The notes under the pieces are model-generated. The model was not told where the DNA came from and searched no databases. It saw only the letters and a list, made by a program, of their open reading frames with translations. A program made the translations under genes and the position numbers. A stretch of 10,433 nt of DNA, taken from positions 225-10,657 of the forward strand of contig CALMAV010000102.1 in NCBI GenBank assembly GCA_937859895.1, in the 5' to 3' direction. Below, one piece after another: positions 1 to 8,600 of the stretch (positions are counted from its first letter, which is position 1; each line of letters starts with the position of its first letter). This stretch comes from an uncultured Bryobacterales bacterium (lineage in GTDB: Bacteria > Acidobacteriota > Terriglobia > Bryobacterales > Bryobacteraceae).

Positions 1-111
1 CTTGAGGCCAACGATGGAATCTTCTGTCATTTCGACAATGCGATCCACCATAAGCATGGGATAGCGATGAGGCAGTAGTGCCGTTATTTCTGCCACGTCC
101 ATCAATGTCAT
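1..111 (-). CDS. fabZ: FabZ, 3-hydroxyacyl-ACP dehydratase (N-terminal 37 residues, runs off left edge)
   Basis: The minus strand from ATG 111 reads without a stop to the window edge. It contains the hallmark FabZ N-terminal segment LLPHRYPMLMVDRIVE at residues 11-26, followed by the beginning of the IVGLK strand. FabZ dehydrates 3-hydroxyacyl-ACP to trans-2-enoyl-ACP in cytoplasmic type II fatty acid synthesis and often sits with lpx genes; the neighbours further left are not visible. A second in-frame ATG at 102 would give MDVAEI, which resembles the usual FabZ beginning and may be the true start; no clear ribosome-binding site separates the two. The catalytic His is the one in the LPHRYP motif (residue 14); the catalytic Glu lies beyond the edge. 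Divergent from the M20 peptidase gene, with only 24 bases between the two start codons. Confidence 0.9.
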   Translation of the reverse strand, partial: MTLMDVAEITALLPHRYPMLMVDRIVEMTEDSIVGLK

Positions 112-135
112 GGGAAGCGACTATGATAACAGCCA

Positions 136-1275
136 ATGCACTCTTACCTCCGCTACGCAACAGAGCAGCAGCAGTCAGTGATCGACCTCATCGAACGGCT
201 GGTTGAGTGCGAATCGCCCTCTGATGACGCAGGGAGCGTGAATCAATTTGTTGACCTGCTGGCTAAAGAAGCGCGTGATGTTGCAACGGCTGAGACCATT
301 CCGTGTGGCGGGTTCGGCAAAGCTCTGCGGCTCGAGTGCAAGCTCCCGGGCGGCAAAGGAGAGAGTCAACTGCTCGGGCTTGGACACTCGGATACCGTGT
401 GGCCGAAGGGAACGCTCGCCTCCATGCCCTTTCGTGAGTCGGAAGGCCGGTTGTGGGGCCCAGGCGTACTTGATATGAAGTCGGGATTAGCATTCTTTAT
501 CAGTGCGATGCGCTTACTGCAACAGCTGGATATTCAGGTTCCACGCCGACTGGTGCTGCTGGTTGTTCCCGACGAAGAGGTTGGAAGCCCTGCATCACGT
601 GCGCTTACCGAAGAGGAAGCGCGTAGAAGCCATGCAGTGCTGGTGCTGGAGCCAGGTACGGGGCTTACGGGCAAGCTGAAAACGGCACGAAAAGGAATCG
701 GACATTACACGGTCAGAGTGACCGGCAAAGCCGCCCATGCCGGTGTTGACTTCACGGAAGGTGCTAGCGCCATTGTGGAACTGGCAAAACAGATTGAGCA
801 GATCAGCAAACTAACCGATCTTGCGCGGGGGATAACGCTGAACCCGGGAGTGGTGAGTGGCGGTACTCGGTCCAATGTGATTGCGGCGGAGGCCCATGTC
901 GAAGTGGACGTCCGCACAGTGCGGGCCAAAGAGGGTGAAAAGATTGACCGTAAGCTGCGTGCACTGCGCGTTCACGACCGGCACTGCAGCATAACGGTGA
1001 GCGGCGGCGTTAACAGACCGCCTATGGAGCGAAGGCCCGGCATTCGGAAGCTCTTTGGAAAAGCTAAACTGATCGGCAAAGTGCTGGGTCTGACACTTGA
1101 GCAGTCGTCGACCGGCGGCGGTTCGGATGGCAACTTTACAGCGGCTCTCGGGGTGCCAACGCTCGATGGACTAGGCGGCGTAGGCGAAGGCGCCCACGCT
1201 GCACATGAGAGCATCCTGACTGATTGGATTGCTGACCGCGTCGCGCTACTTGCTGGTCTATTGGCTGGGCTGTAG
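136..1275 (+). CDS. M20 family zinc metallopeptidase, carboxypeptidase G2 (glutamate carboxypeptidase)-like
   Basis: Complete 379-residue protein, normal length for the CPG2/ArgE/DapE group. The di-zinc site is intact with the spacing I recall for Pseudomonas CPG2: H84-x-D86, bridging D113 (in GVLDMKSG), catalytic E147 and zinc ligand E148 (VPDEEVGS), E172 (VLEPG) and H357 (HAAHES). The small lid/dimerisation domain spans about residues 185-295 and contains H201 (KAAHAGVD). Family members hydrolyse a C-terminal amide bond, often releasing glutamate or another amino acid; the substrate here cannot be told. No signal peptide is visible, so it is probably cytoplasmic. The start is fixed by an in-frame TAA at 127-129; ATG 136 is the first start after it, although no good ribosome-binding site precedes it. 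It runs convergent with the oxidoreductase gene, 13 bases away, and appears functionally unrelated to both neighbours. Confidence 0.9.
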   Translation: MHSYLRYATEQQQSVIDLIERLVECESPSDDAGSVNQFVDLLAKEARDVATAETIPCGGFGKALRLECKLPGGKGESQLLGLGHSDTVWPKGTLASMPFRESEGRLWGPGVLDMKSGLAFFISAMRLLQQLDIQVPRRLVLLVVPDEEVGSPASRALTEEEARRSHAVLVLEPGTGLTGKLKTARKGIGHYTVRVTGKAAHAGVDFTEGASAIVELAKQIEQISKLTDLARGITLNPGVVSGGTRSNVIAAEAHVEVDVRTVRAKEGEKIDRKLRALRVHDRHCSITVSGGVNRPPMERRPGIRKLFGKAKLIGKVLGLTLEQSSTGGGSDGNFTAALGVPTLDGLGGVGEGAHAAHESILTDWIADRVALLAGLLAGL

Positions 1276-1280
1276 ATTAC

Positions 1281-1293
1281 CTTAGCGGCTAAG
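1281..1293. repeat. Short inverted repeat between convergent genes (weak terminator candidate)
   Basis: CTTAG / CTAAG arms of five bases around a three-base CGG loop lie between the stop codons of the M20 gene (1273-1275) and the oxidoreductase (1289-1291), overlapping the latter. The position suits a bidirectional terminator, but the stem is short and no T-run follows on either strand, so a functional role is doubtful. Confidence 0.25.
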
Positions 1294-2431
1294 TCGCTTC
1301 GTCCAGCGCAGGTCCGCGCGTTGTGTCACGTCCAGGAACAACCGGCAAAGTTATTGGCTCTCTCCCCTTAGCGGAGCGGTAGATTGCTTCCATTAAAACG
1401 TGGTCTTGCAGCCCTTCCTCACCGGGGGTATGCGGTTGACGGCCGCTCTTCACGCACTCTGACATGTGATCAATTTCCAGCGCAAACTGGTTCTTCGCAC
1501 CAACACGTAGTTCATCAATGGATTCCGCTTTGCCGTCCCGGTGCGACACACGTAGCTGGTGACCCTCATAAGCGAAGGCATTTCGAAAGTGGTAAGCAGC
1601 ACCGGGTGTATGAGCAGTGAGATAGCGGGATTCATGCATCCCGTAACTGGACGAACATTCAGCTACGAACCCGCTTGGGAAGCGGAGCGTGAACGCAACC
1701 GTCTCTTCCACTTCACGGAACCTGGGATCGCCAGCCGTCGACTGTGTGCGCCCAATGATTTCAATTGGCTCTTCGCCTGACAGGAAGCGCGCAGCGTTCA
1801 AACAGTAAAGACCAATATCAGGCAGTGCCCCGCCCCCGGCTAACTCCTTCTTAAACCGCCACTGTTCCGGAGCAGCCATATTCTGTACGTTCACGGCACT
1901 CATCAGCCGTAGCGGCCCATACTTCTCTTCCCGCAGCATCTTCAAGAGATGGCGGTTGTTCGGCTCATATCGGGACCGGTAAGCAATCATCAGCAGCCGC
2001 CCGGCTTGCTTGCAGGCTGCGATCATCTCTCGCGCTTCGGCCGAGGAGTTCGCCATCGGCTTTTCACAAAGAACGTGCTTGCCTGCCTTCGCCGCACGGA
2101 TTACGTACTCCTTATGCAGTCCATTCGGCACGACAATGTAAACCGCCTGAATCTGGGGGTTACTGCTGATCTTCTCGAAATCGGCGTAGCTGTAGATAGC
2201 TTCTGGACTAATCCCCTGCTGAGCGGCCACGGCTTTCGCCTTATCAGGAGTACCGCTAACAAGGGCAACCAGCTTCGACTTTTTCGTCTCCCCGAAGGCA
2301 GGCAAGATGTTTTCGAGCGACAGCCGGCCTAAGCCAACTACTGCATATCCGACACGTTGATCGGGCGGCAATGGAGAGGGTGGGTCCGGCGCGGGACGCT
2401 CGGTTTGAGCTGTCCAGACCGGGAACTTCAT
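1289..2431 (-). CDS. Gfo/Idh/MocA oxidoreductase, glucose-fructose oxidoreductase (GFOR)-like; separated from its Tat signal by an in-frame TAG
   Basis: The ATG 2431 product has 380 residues. A proline-rich arm (residues 11-25) leads into a Rossmann fold with GYAVVGLG at 28-35, then AGKHVLCEKP at 116-125 with catalytic-type K124, and AGGGALPDIGLYCLN at 198-212 with the D205-x3-Y209 pair. The C-terminal half is the alpha/beta sheet domain and ends with a PGEEGLQDHVLMEAI block. From memory of the Zymomonas enzyme, the match is close throughout: VGLG, LVSG, AVYI, CEKPMA, DIGxYxLN, GEEPIE, NQFA, PGEEGxQD. That enzyme is periplasmic and Tat-exported, holds NADP tightly, and couples oxidation of glucose to reduction of fructose. 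The exact substrate here is not known. It is the last gene of the minus-strand operon. ATG 2431 lacks a strong ribosome-binding site, and reading frame continues upstream through a stop into a Tat signal (separate entry), so this start may be a fallback giving a cytoplasmic protein. Confidence 0.85.
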   Translation of the reverse strand: MKFPVWTAQTERPAPDPPSPLPPDQRVGYAVVGLGRLSLENILPAFGETKKSKLVALVSGTPDKAKAVAAQQGISPEAIYSYADFEKISSNPQIQAVYIVVPNGLHKEYVIRAAKAGKHVLCEKPMANSSAEAREMIAACKQAGRLLMIAYRSRYEPNNRHLLKMLREEKYGPLRLMSAVNVQNMAAPEQWRFKKELAGGGALPDIGLYCLNAARFLSGEEPIEIIGRTQSTAGDPRFREVEETVAFTLRFPSGFVAECSSSYGMHESRYLTAHTPGAAYHFRNAFAYEGHQLRVSHRDGKAESIDELRVGAKNQFALEIDHMSECVKSGRQPHTPGEEGLQDHVLMEAIYRSAKGREPITLPVVPGRDTTRGPALDEAT

Positions 2432-2476
2432 TTGGTCGCTTTGCAGTGAGCCCGTGTCAGTGGGTGTGGGCTGCGG

Positions 2477-2557
2477 CTATTGCTGAGCGGACGCCGCCGC
2501 GACAGCCATAGCAGATGAAATCAAAGTGCGTCGGGAAACAGAAGGTTGATCTTCCAA
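2477..2557 (-). pseudogene. Tat signal peptide of the GFOR-like enzyme, cut off by an in-frame amber codon
   Basis: In the frame of the downstream oxidoreductase, the minus strand encodes DQPSVSRRTLISSAMAVAAA followed by SAQQ and then TAG at 2477-2479. This has the full layout of a Tat signal: polar n-region, S-R-R-T-L-I, an alanine-rich h-region and a small-residue end. After the TAG, 15 open codons (PQPTPTDTG and so on) lead to ATG 2431. A single C-to-T change of a CAG in a Gln run (Q-Q-Q-P-Q-P) would explain the stop. The start could be TTG 2557 (given here) or ATG 2623, which lies four bases after the TPR stop codon and adds 22 residues; an in-frame TAG abuts ATG 2623. Neither has a clear ribosome-binding site. 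Sequencing error, recent inactivation and stop-codon readthrough all remain possible. Confidence 0.7.
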
Positions 2558-2627
2558 GCAATTAGACGGCGGATCTTTGCCGGAATGTTGCGCCCATACA
2601 GTCCCGAGTACTGGCCAATGCATCTAT

Positions 2628-3857
2628 TTAATGTTTTACATTTGATCGCGCCCACTCGGGCAGTAGGTTGGGTGGTGCTTTGGAGAGCGCGTCCTGCAGC
2701 ACGACTGTAAGATTCGTATTATTCGGATCGAGTTCAACAGCTCCGTGCAGTTCCGTTAAGCCCTCGGTCCACTGACCGAGCCGCAGAAGAGCAAGAGCGT
2801 AGTTAGTTCGGATGCCGGCATGATCCGGATTCATGGCTACTGCTTCGCGATACCGAGCGAGTGCTGCGGGTATGTCCCCAGCTTTCTCCAAAGCACTGCC
2901 CTCATTGTTAATCTGTAAGGCCTTGAGCGCATTTTGACTCTTCAAGTCACGAGCATGCAGAACCTCCGCCAGCTTTCGCCGGATAATGGCAGCTTCGTCC
3001 TGGCGGCCAGCTTGGCGTAAAGCGTTCTGCAAGGAATTGAGAGTTGATTGATCTTCCGGATTCAAGCGGTACGCAGCTTGCAGAGGCTCAATGGCAAGTT
3101 GTGGTTCAGCACGGCGAAGATACTCTGCGCCCAAGCGGTATTGCGCGATAGCTTCGTGCCCGTTGAGTTCTACGGCTTTACGGAACGCTAGAAGCGCACC
3201 TTCACTATCGCCGGTCGCGCTCCGTGCAGCTCCAAGATCAGACCAGGCTTCCGCAAAGTCCGGGCGAATCGACACTGCGGTTTGTAGATGCCCTAGAGCC
3301 GCGCTGTTCTTGTTCTCCGCGGTATAAATCTTGGCGCGCAGATAGTGTGCGTCCGCTGCTTCCGAGGTCTGCTTCAGCAGCGTAATCGCGCGATCCAAAT
3401 GGGGAGCCGCCGCGCTCGCATCGCCCAACTGCAGGAGCACAGCTCCTAAGTTCTCCTGGGCCACTCCAGCGTTCGGGTTAAGACGAACCGACCTTTCAAA
3501 CGCGCCACGAGCTCCGCTGCTGTCACCAAAGTGACTGTATGCTTCACCCAGTGCATTGGACGCTTCCCACGAGTTTGGCCGGAGGCGAACGGCCTCGGTC
3601 AACTGATTGATTGCTTCTTCACGCTGCCCAGCTTCCGATTGCAAACTACCCAGAAGGAGGCGTACATCTGCGTCGGAGGGCTTCTCTCGAATCATCGTAC
3701 GAAGCAAAGTGATGGCTCCGTCGCGGTCCCCTTTAGCTGCAAGACTCCAAGCTTGCTCCAGCGCCGATTGCGCGGCATACATGTACGTGGATAGAAGCAG
3801 CAAACAGAAGATAGGGAGACAGGCCCCGAGAGCAACCTCACTAAGCTTCGGTCTCAT
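2628..3857 (-). CDS. Exported TPR-repeat protein
   Basis: Protein of 409 residues. Residues 1-29 form a Sec-type signal (MRPKLSEVALG, then a hydrophobic stretch to about 24, with likely cleavage near YMYAA/QS); the short hydrophobic segment could instead act as an anchor. The rest is an array of about ten 34-residue tetratricopeptide repeats from about residue 31 to 382, recognisable by repeated units such as EEAINQLTEAVRLRPN, GARGAFERSVRLNPN, GALLAFRKAVELN and AALARYREAVAMNPD, with a less regular stretch near 275-315. TPR solenoids bind proteins or peptides, and no enzymatic motif is present. It starts 12 bases after the CRTAC1-like stop codon with only a GAG as ribosome-binding site, so it is probably translationally coupled. 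TPR proteins beside CRTAC1/UnbV-type proteins are a recurrent pairing, which suggests they act together in the envelope; this is inference. Confidence 0.85.
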   Translation of the reverse strand: MRPKLSEVALGACLPIFCLLLLSTYMYAAQSALEQAWSLAAKGDRDGAITLLRTMIREKPSDADVRLLLGSLQSEAGQREEAINQLTEAVRLRPNSWEASNALGEAYSHFGDSSGARGAFERSVRLNPNAGVAQENLGAVLLQLGDASAAAPHLDRAITLLKQTSEAADAHYLRAKIYTAENKNSAALGHLQTAVSIRPDFAEAWSDLGAARSATGDSEGALLAFRKAVELNGHEAIAQYRLGAEYLRRAEPQLAIEPLQAAYRLNPEDQSTLNSLQNALRQAGRQDEAAIIRRKLAEVLHARDLKSQNALKALQINNEGSALEKAGDIPAALARYREAVAMNPDHAGIRTNYALALLRLGQWTEGLTELHGAVELDPNNTNLTVVLQDALSKAPPNLLPEWARSNVKH

Positions 3858-3869
3858 GAGTTGCTCGGA

Positions 3870-5639
3870 CTAGTTGAACTGTTGTGAACGGGTGACCCCG
3901 GAACCTTCAGTTATCTCCAACAAGCGGTTTACAGAAGCATTGCTGATCTGTTCGAGAACACCGCTGGGCCAGCGAATATCAAGGCTTACAGCGGTAGACC
4001 GGCCAAGACCAAAGTGCAGACGTCTGTCATTCACCGATAAATAAGACGTCTGAGCTAAGACCTCCTGAGCCTGCAGTTTATCGCCATAGTGAACTGTTAC
4101 GCGAGCGCCGATCGCACTTCGATTCGATTTGACTCCCACCAACTTTACTTTGAGCCAATTGTCAGAGCTCCGGAGATCGTTCCGCAACAGCGATGGAGGT
4201 TCATTCAAGTTCATGACGAGAATATCCATATCGCCATCGTTATCAAAATCGCCGAATGCACAGCCACGGCTGCAGTGGCTGGCCTCAATGCCCGGACCTG
4301 CCTGAGCAATCAATTCTTCAAAGCGACCATTGCCCAGATTGCGAAACAGGATTCGAGGAACGTTGTAAGGCTCGTCAGGGCGATTTTGCAACTCCGGGTA
4401 GATACCTCCGGTCACCCAGAATACGTCAGCAAGCCCGCTGTTATCCAGATCCTGAATACCGACGCCCCAGCTTATGTAACGACTTTCGACACCCAAACCT
4501 GAACGTGATGTATCGTCCCGAAACTCGCCCTTTCCATCGTTCATGTAGACTGCGGGCGTATCAGCCGCGAAGTGAGTTTTGACGATGTCCAGATTGCCGG
4601 AGGAGCGCAGGTCACCAATAGCTATGCCCATCCCGGCCTGCTCCATCCCGTCTTCACTCAGGGCAATTCCACGCTCTAGGGCCTGCTCGGTGAAGGTCCC
4701 ATCGTGATTATTGTGGAAGAAAAGGCTGGGCGTTGAATCGCATGCCAAGTAGATATCGGGCCAGCCATCGTTATCCAAATCCGCCGCGACAGCTGTCAGG
4801 CCATAGCCGCCTTGAACAGCCTGGATTCCAGAAGCAGCTGTCACGTCGGTGAAAGTGCCATTCCCGTTGTTGCGGTAAAGAGAGTGCTTCCCATAAGGAA
4901 GCCCACGGGGGCCGCAAAATACTCCTTCCGCATTGCACTCCCGAGAAGTTCCAGCACGAGGCACAGACTTCATATCAAAGGTCAGGTAATTCGACACGAA
5001 AAGATCGAGGTTACCGTCGCGGTCAAAATCAAGGAACGTACAACCGGCTCCGAACCGTCCCTCACCGCAGAGAAGACCTGCTGCCTTCGACACGTCGGTA
5101 AAGGTGCCGTCCCCGTTATTTCGGTAAAGAGTGTTTTGAGGCCAGCCAGTTATAAATAGATCTTCCCAGCCGTCGTTGTTATAGTCGCCCACTGTGATAC
5201 CGAAGGCGTAACGATTTCCGAAAAGGCCAGCTTTCTCCGTTACGTCTGTGAAGGTGCCATTACGATTATTTTTGTAGAGCCGGGACGAACAATCGGGCGG
5301 TGGATCACCTAAGCGAGAGCTTGAGAGAACGAGTATGTCCAGCCACCCATCGTTGTCATAGTCAAGAAATGCCACCCCACTTCCCATGGCCTCAATAACA
5401 TAGTCGGCATGGTCCTTGTGACCGCCGAAAGCTGACTTGCGAAGGCCAGCTTTTTGGGCAACGTCAGTAAATTGGGCATGGAAGGGTAAGCCAGACGGCT
5501 TACCCCGGGGCATCGACTGCAGATGTCGCGAGGCCATGCCGCTGTTTTTCCGAGTTGGTACGCTTTGCGTGCTGTTCTGACCTAAAAGCAAAGGGCTCAG
5601 CGGGAAAGTGAGCCCTTTCAGCAAATTCCGGCGCGTCAG
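3870..5639 (-). CDS. CRTAC1-like FG-GAP/VCBS beta-propeller protein with ASPIC/UnbV C-terminal domain, Tat signal
   Basis: Residues here are numbered from TTG 5624 (584 residues). Seven FG-GAP-type calcium-loop motifs lie at about 88, 147, 199, 282, 338, 392 and 459 (for example DYDNDGWLD, DYNNDGWED, DLDNDGWPD, DFDNDGDMD), each followed by an LYRNNGDGTFTDVT-like segment. The fifth (DLRSSGNLD) has lost acidic ligands. Residues about 489-573 form the ASPIC/UnbV domain (WLKVKLVG, SAIGARV, LHFGLG, IRWPSG). The molecular function is unknown; the fold suggests extracytoplasmic binding of a ligand or partner. The reading frame extends five or six codons upstream of TTG 5624 and encodes LTRRNLLKGLTFPLSPLLLG, a strong twin-arginine signal with a hydrophobic region. 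The only starts that keep this motif are CTG 5639 (used here) and ATC 5642, behind GGAGG at 5650-5654; TTG 5624 would remove the arginines. Second gene of the operon. Confidence 0.8.
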   Translation of the reverse strand: MTRRNLLKGLTFPLSPLLLGQNSTQSVPTRKNSGMASRHLQSMPRGKPSGLPFHAQFTDVAQKAGLRKSAFGGHKDHADYVIEAMGSGVAFLDYDNDGWLDILVLSSSRLGDPPPDCSSRLYKNNRNGTFTDVTEKAGLFGNRYAFGITVGDYNNDGWEDLFITGWPQNTLYRNNGDGTFTDVSKAAGLLCGEGRFGAGCTFLDFDRDGNLDLFVSNYLTFDMKSVPRAGTSRECNAEGVFCGPRGLPYGKHSLYRNNGNGTFTDVTAASGIQAVQGGYGLTAVAADLDNDGWPDIYLACDSTPSLFFHNNHDGTFTEQALERGIALSEDGMEQAGMGIAIGDLRSSGNLDIVKTHFAADTPAVYMNDGKGEFRDDTSRSGLGVESRYISWGVGIQDLDNSGLADVFWVTGGIYPELQNRPDEPYNVPRILFRNLGNGRFEELIAQAGPGIEASHCSRGCAFGDFDNDGDMDILVMNLNEPPSLLRNDLRSSDNWLKVKLVGVKSNRSAIGARVTVHYGDKLQAQEVLAQTSYLSVNDRRLHFGLGRSTAVSLDIRWPSGVLEQISNASVNRLLEITEGSGVTRSQQFN

Positions 5640-5649
5640 GATGAGGTTG

Positions 5650-5654
5650 CCTCC
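5650..5654 (-). promoter_or_regulatory. Ribosome-binding site GGAGG that argues for a start upstream of TTG 5624
   Basis: A perfect GGAGG lies on the minus strand seven bases before ATC 5642, ten before CTG 5639 and 25 before TTG 5624. The spacing supports initiation at ATC or CTG, both of which keep the twin-arginine motif. A seven-codon ORF (ATG 5659 to TGA 5636, MVEATSS) spans the same site; its TGA overlaps the CTG as CTGA, so coupled re-initiation, or a one-base deletion in an original ATG 5659 start, are alternatives. Confidence 0.6.
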
Positions 5655-5688
5655 ACCATCACGCTATCACCGTATGAAGATTAGCTCT

Positions 5689-8600
5689 CTAGAAGAGTAG
5701 CCTCACACCAATCTCGATCTGCCGTCCAGCTTGATTGCCATAAGTGGCATTCTGAGAACCGAACTGACCACCGGGAGCACCCTGGTAGAGAGCTTGCCCG
5801 AAGTACGGACTGCTTTGGTTGGTGTCCGGGTCGCCACGATTCAACTTATTCGTTGAGTTGTAGGCCGTCATCTTCAACTGTGCCTGCCACTTTTCTGTGA
5901 CATGGATGCTCTTGAAGATACTCGCGTCCAGATCAAAGAAGCTAGGACCGGTAATGCAGGAGTACTGCAACGGATTCGTACGTAAGTTGTAGGCCTGACT
6001 CGGTAATGGTTGGAAAGCCTTGGGATTAAAGTAGTACCCGGTTGGGATATTTTGGCACGGATTACTGACAACAGTAAGATTGCCGAACCGAGGGTAATCT
6101 CCAGTGTTGAAAGTCAGAACACCAGTTATTTGCCAGCCTCCAAGAACTGAATCGGCAACTCTAGGCATGGACGAGAAGTAGCGTCTCCCTCGCCCGATCG
6201 GCAGTTCATAACTGCCGGCGCTGGTGATTCTATGATGCGGCTGATCACTCGCTTGCCATGTGAGATTGTCGGTGAACGTACTGAGGTCATTGAAATACTG
6301 CTGAGTCTTTTCGCGAATGTAAATGTAGCCGAAAAGGAAGTTATAACCTTGGCTAAACCGTTTTTGCAGCCTTACCTCAACATCCTGGTATTGCTCTCCT
6401 GCACCCAGCGTATTAAGTTGATAGATTCCTCCGTATAGCGGAAAAGGACGCAGTAACGAGCCAAGTGTCACAGTAGGCTGGTTATAAAGCGGACCAGGAA
6501 TTAAAGTTGTGTTTTGGTAGTGGTAGAACGGATTTTGAACGGTGTTGTTTAAAGTGTCCTGGTATTGCGTTTGGATACGGGGATCGATGTTATTCAGGGA
6601 CCGCGTGAAGTGCTGGTCACCGAAGTTTCTAAAGTAAGTCACGGTAGCAACCATCTGCCCGGGAAACTGGTGCTCAACCGTAAAGTTCAGGCGATGGTTA
6701 TAAGCTTTCTGAAAGAACTCTGGGTAATAAATCAGGTCAGTGCCGCCCCTGCCTAAATTGGAGCCAACACCTTTACCGAGAGGAGCGATCAGAGGATTCG
6801 TAGAAGGAAACGGATTCGACAGCGTTGCCTGCGGGACTCCATTCAAGACGGGCGCTGTGTTCTGGAGAGAGGTCAAACCTAAGTACGGAGGTTCCAGGAA
6901 GTTCAGCGCTTCGTATCCCGATACTCCGGGCGGAGTGCTGGCGAAATTATACTCAGTTGGGACGGTGTACATCGCGTACCCAAATCGGAGCGCGGTTTTT
7001 GAATTAAGCTCGTAAGCAAATCCAAAACGCGGTTGCAGACTGATCTTTTGTGTCTGCCACATACCGGGATTGGAGTTGCTGGTGAACCTCCAAAGACCGT
7101 TGTAGCTGGAATAGTTCGGTCCAACGATAGCTTGAACTTGCGCCGGCATCTGCGGAGGATTAGCGGCGATGGCCGGATCAGCAGTTGAGAGATCAAGGCC
7201 ACGCGAGAGATTGTGGGCAGGGTCATGCCAAGCCGTTTCGTACTCGTCACGAAGACCCAAGATCAAGGTCAGCTTACGGGTTACCTTCCAGTTATCCCCA
7301 ATATAGAATCCGAAGAAGTCGGTCAAAGGATTTGGAGCCGGGCCACCGATCATCTGCAAAGAGCTATCGAGTGCCCCCAGCAGGAAGGAGGCAAAGCTGT
7401 CACCGGATTTCGTTAGGTCAGGGTTATTGTAGGTGTTCGCCGATAAACCCTGACTGAAATCAAAGTGCGAAGTTCCACTAACGAGTGTGGAGCCACCGCT
7501 GCGCCTGAACTCAAACCCGGCACTCAAGTAGTGGGAGCCCCTCTGCTGAGAACCCTGTACGCTGAAACTCTCTGCCGCAGGGCGTTGATTCCAAACATAC
7601 CCAGTTCCGCCAAAGCTCGATCCGCCAATGTTAATCGCCGGGTAGTAGATCGGAACGCCTGTAGATGCGCTCTGGTACGTCTGAAAGAAGTTATTCCCAT
7701 TAGGCCAGATACCGTTCCAGCCATTCTGAAGAGAGTTCGAGGCGAAAGAGTCAATCAGGTTGTACCAAGCGCCGTGAAAATTCACAACAGTGCTCGGCGA
7801 GACTGCCCAAACAGCATCACCAATAGCCTGGTTAGCGCCCCGTTCACTACCGGATGGTACATAAAGCGGTGAGTTATTAGGCGTGGGATTGCTTGCGATG
7901 TCAGTAGTATGGTAGCGGCCGTATAATCCGGAGACCCGCCATTTGTCGCTAATTACGTAATCAATTCGATCGGACCAGTTGTAATAGTCGTAACTATCTA
8001 AATAACCCTTTTGGTAGTTATTGGTGTGGTTATACCCAGTATTTCCCTGGTTTGGATCAAACAAGTAAGAAGCTAACTTCGCCGAGAGTGGGTCGAAGCG
8101 ACTGGTTGGAATCTTATTGCCGGGGAAAGCGGTCCTCGAGATGGCGCCGGTAACTGGGTCCACCACGGTGCTAAAAGGGTCGTAGATTTTTCTTTGAGTG
8201 CCGTCCGCTGCCAAGCTCTGGGAGAAGTCACCGGTGCGTTCCAGAGGAGTCGGGACAGTTCGTTGATAGCTTCCGGGCGAAGCGATACGCCAATACTCAA
8301 CCGAACTAAAATTGAAGATCTTGTTCTTCCAGATGGGATTCCCAAGCGTGCCGCCAAACATATTCTGCCGTTGGGCATTGTTGGTAAACCGGGTTCGATC
8401 GGCTTGCGCACTGAGCCAGGGATATCGGCCGAGATAAAACAAAGAGCCGTGCCAGTCGTTTGTTCCACCCTTGGTAGTGACGCTAATGACGCCACCTGCG
8501 CTATGACCGGCATCGGCCTGAACGCTATTCTGGGCAACGATAACTTCCTGTACCGCGTCGGTGTTGGGCGGATAAGCAGCCTTGAAACCAATGCCGATTG

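Noticed and set aside
2477..2479. TAG read as pyrrolysine or another recoded amino acid
   Set aside because: The codon lies in the signal/linker region rather than at an active site, and nothing nearby suggests recoding; a CAG-to-TAG mutation in a Gln run is simpler.
4089..4502. Plus-strand ORF of 137 codons antisense to the CRTAC1-like gene
   Set aside because: No recognisable domain or signal; the opposite strand carries a well-supported FG-GAP protein. It is a frame shadow, as are the other antisense ORFs across 2628-9198.
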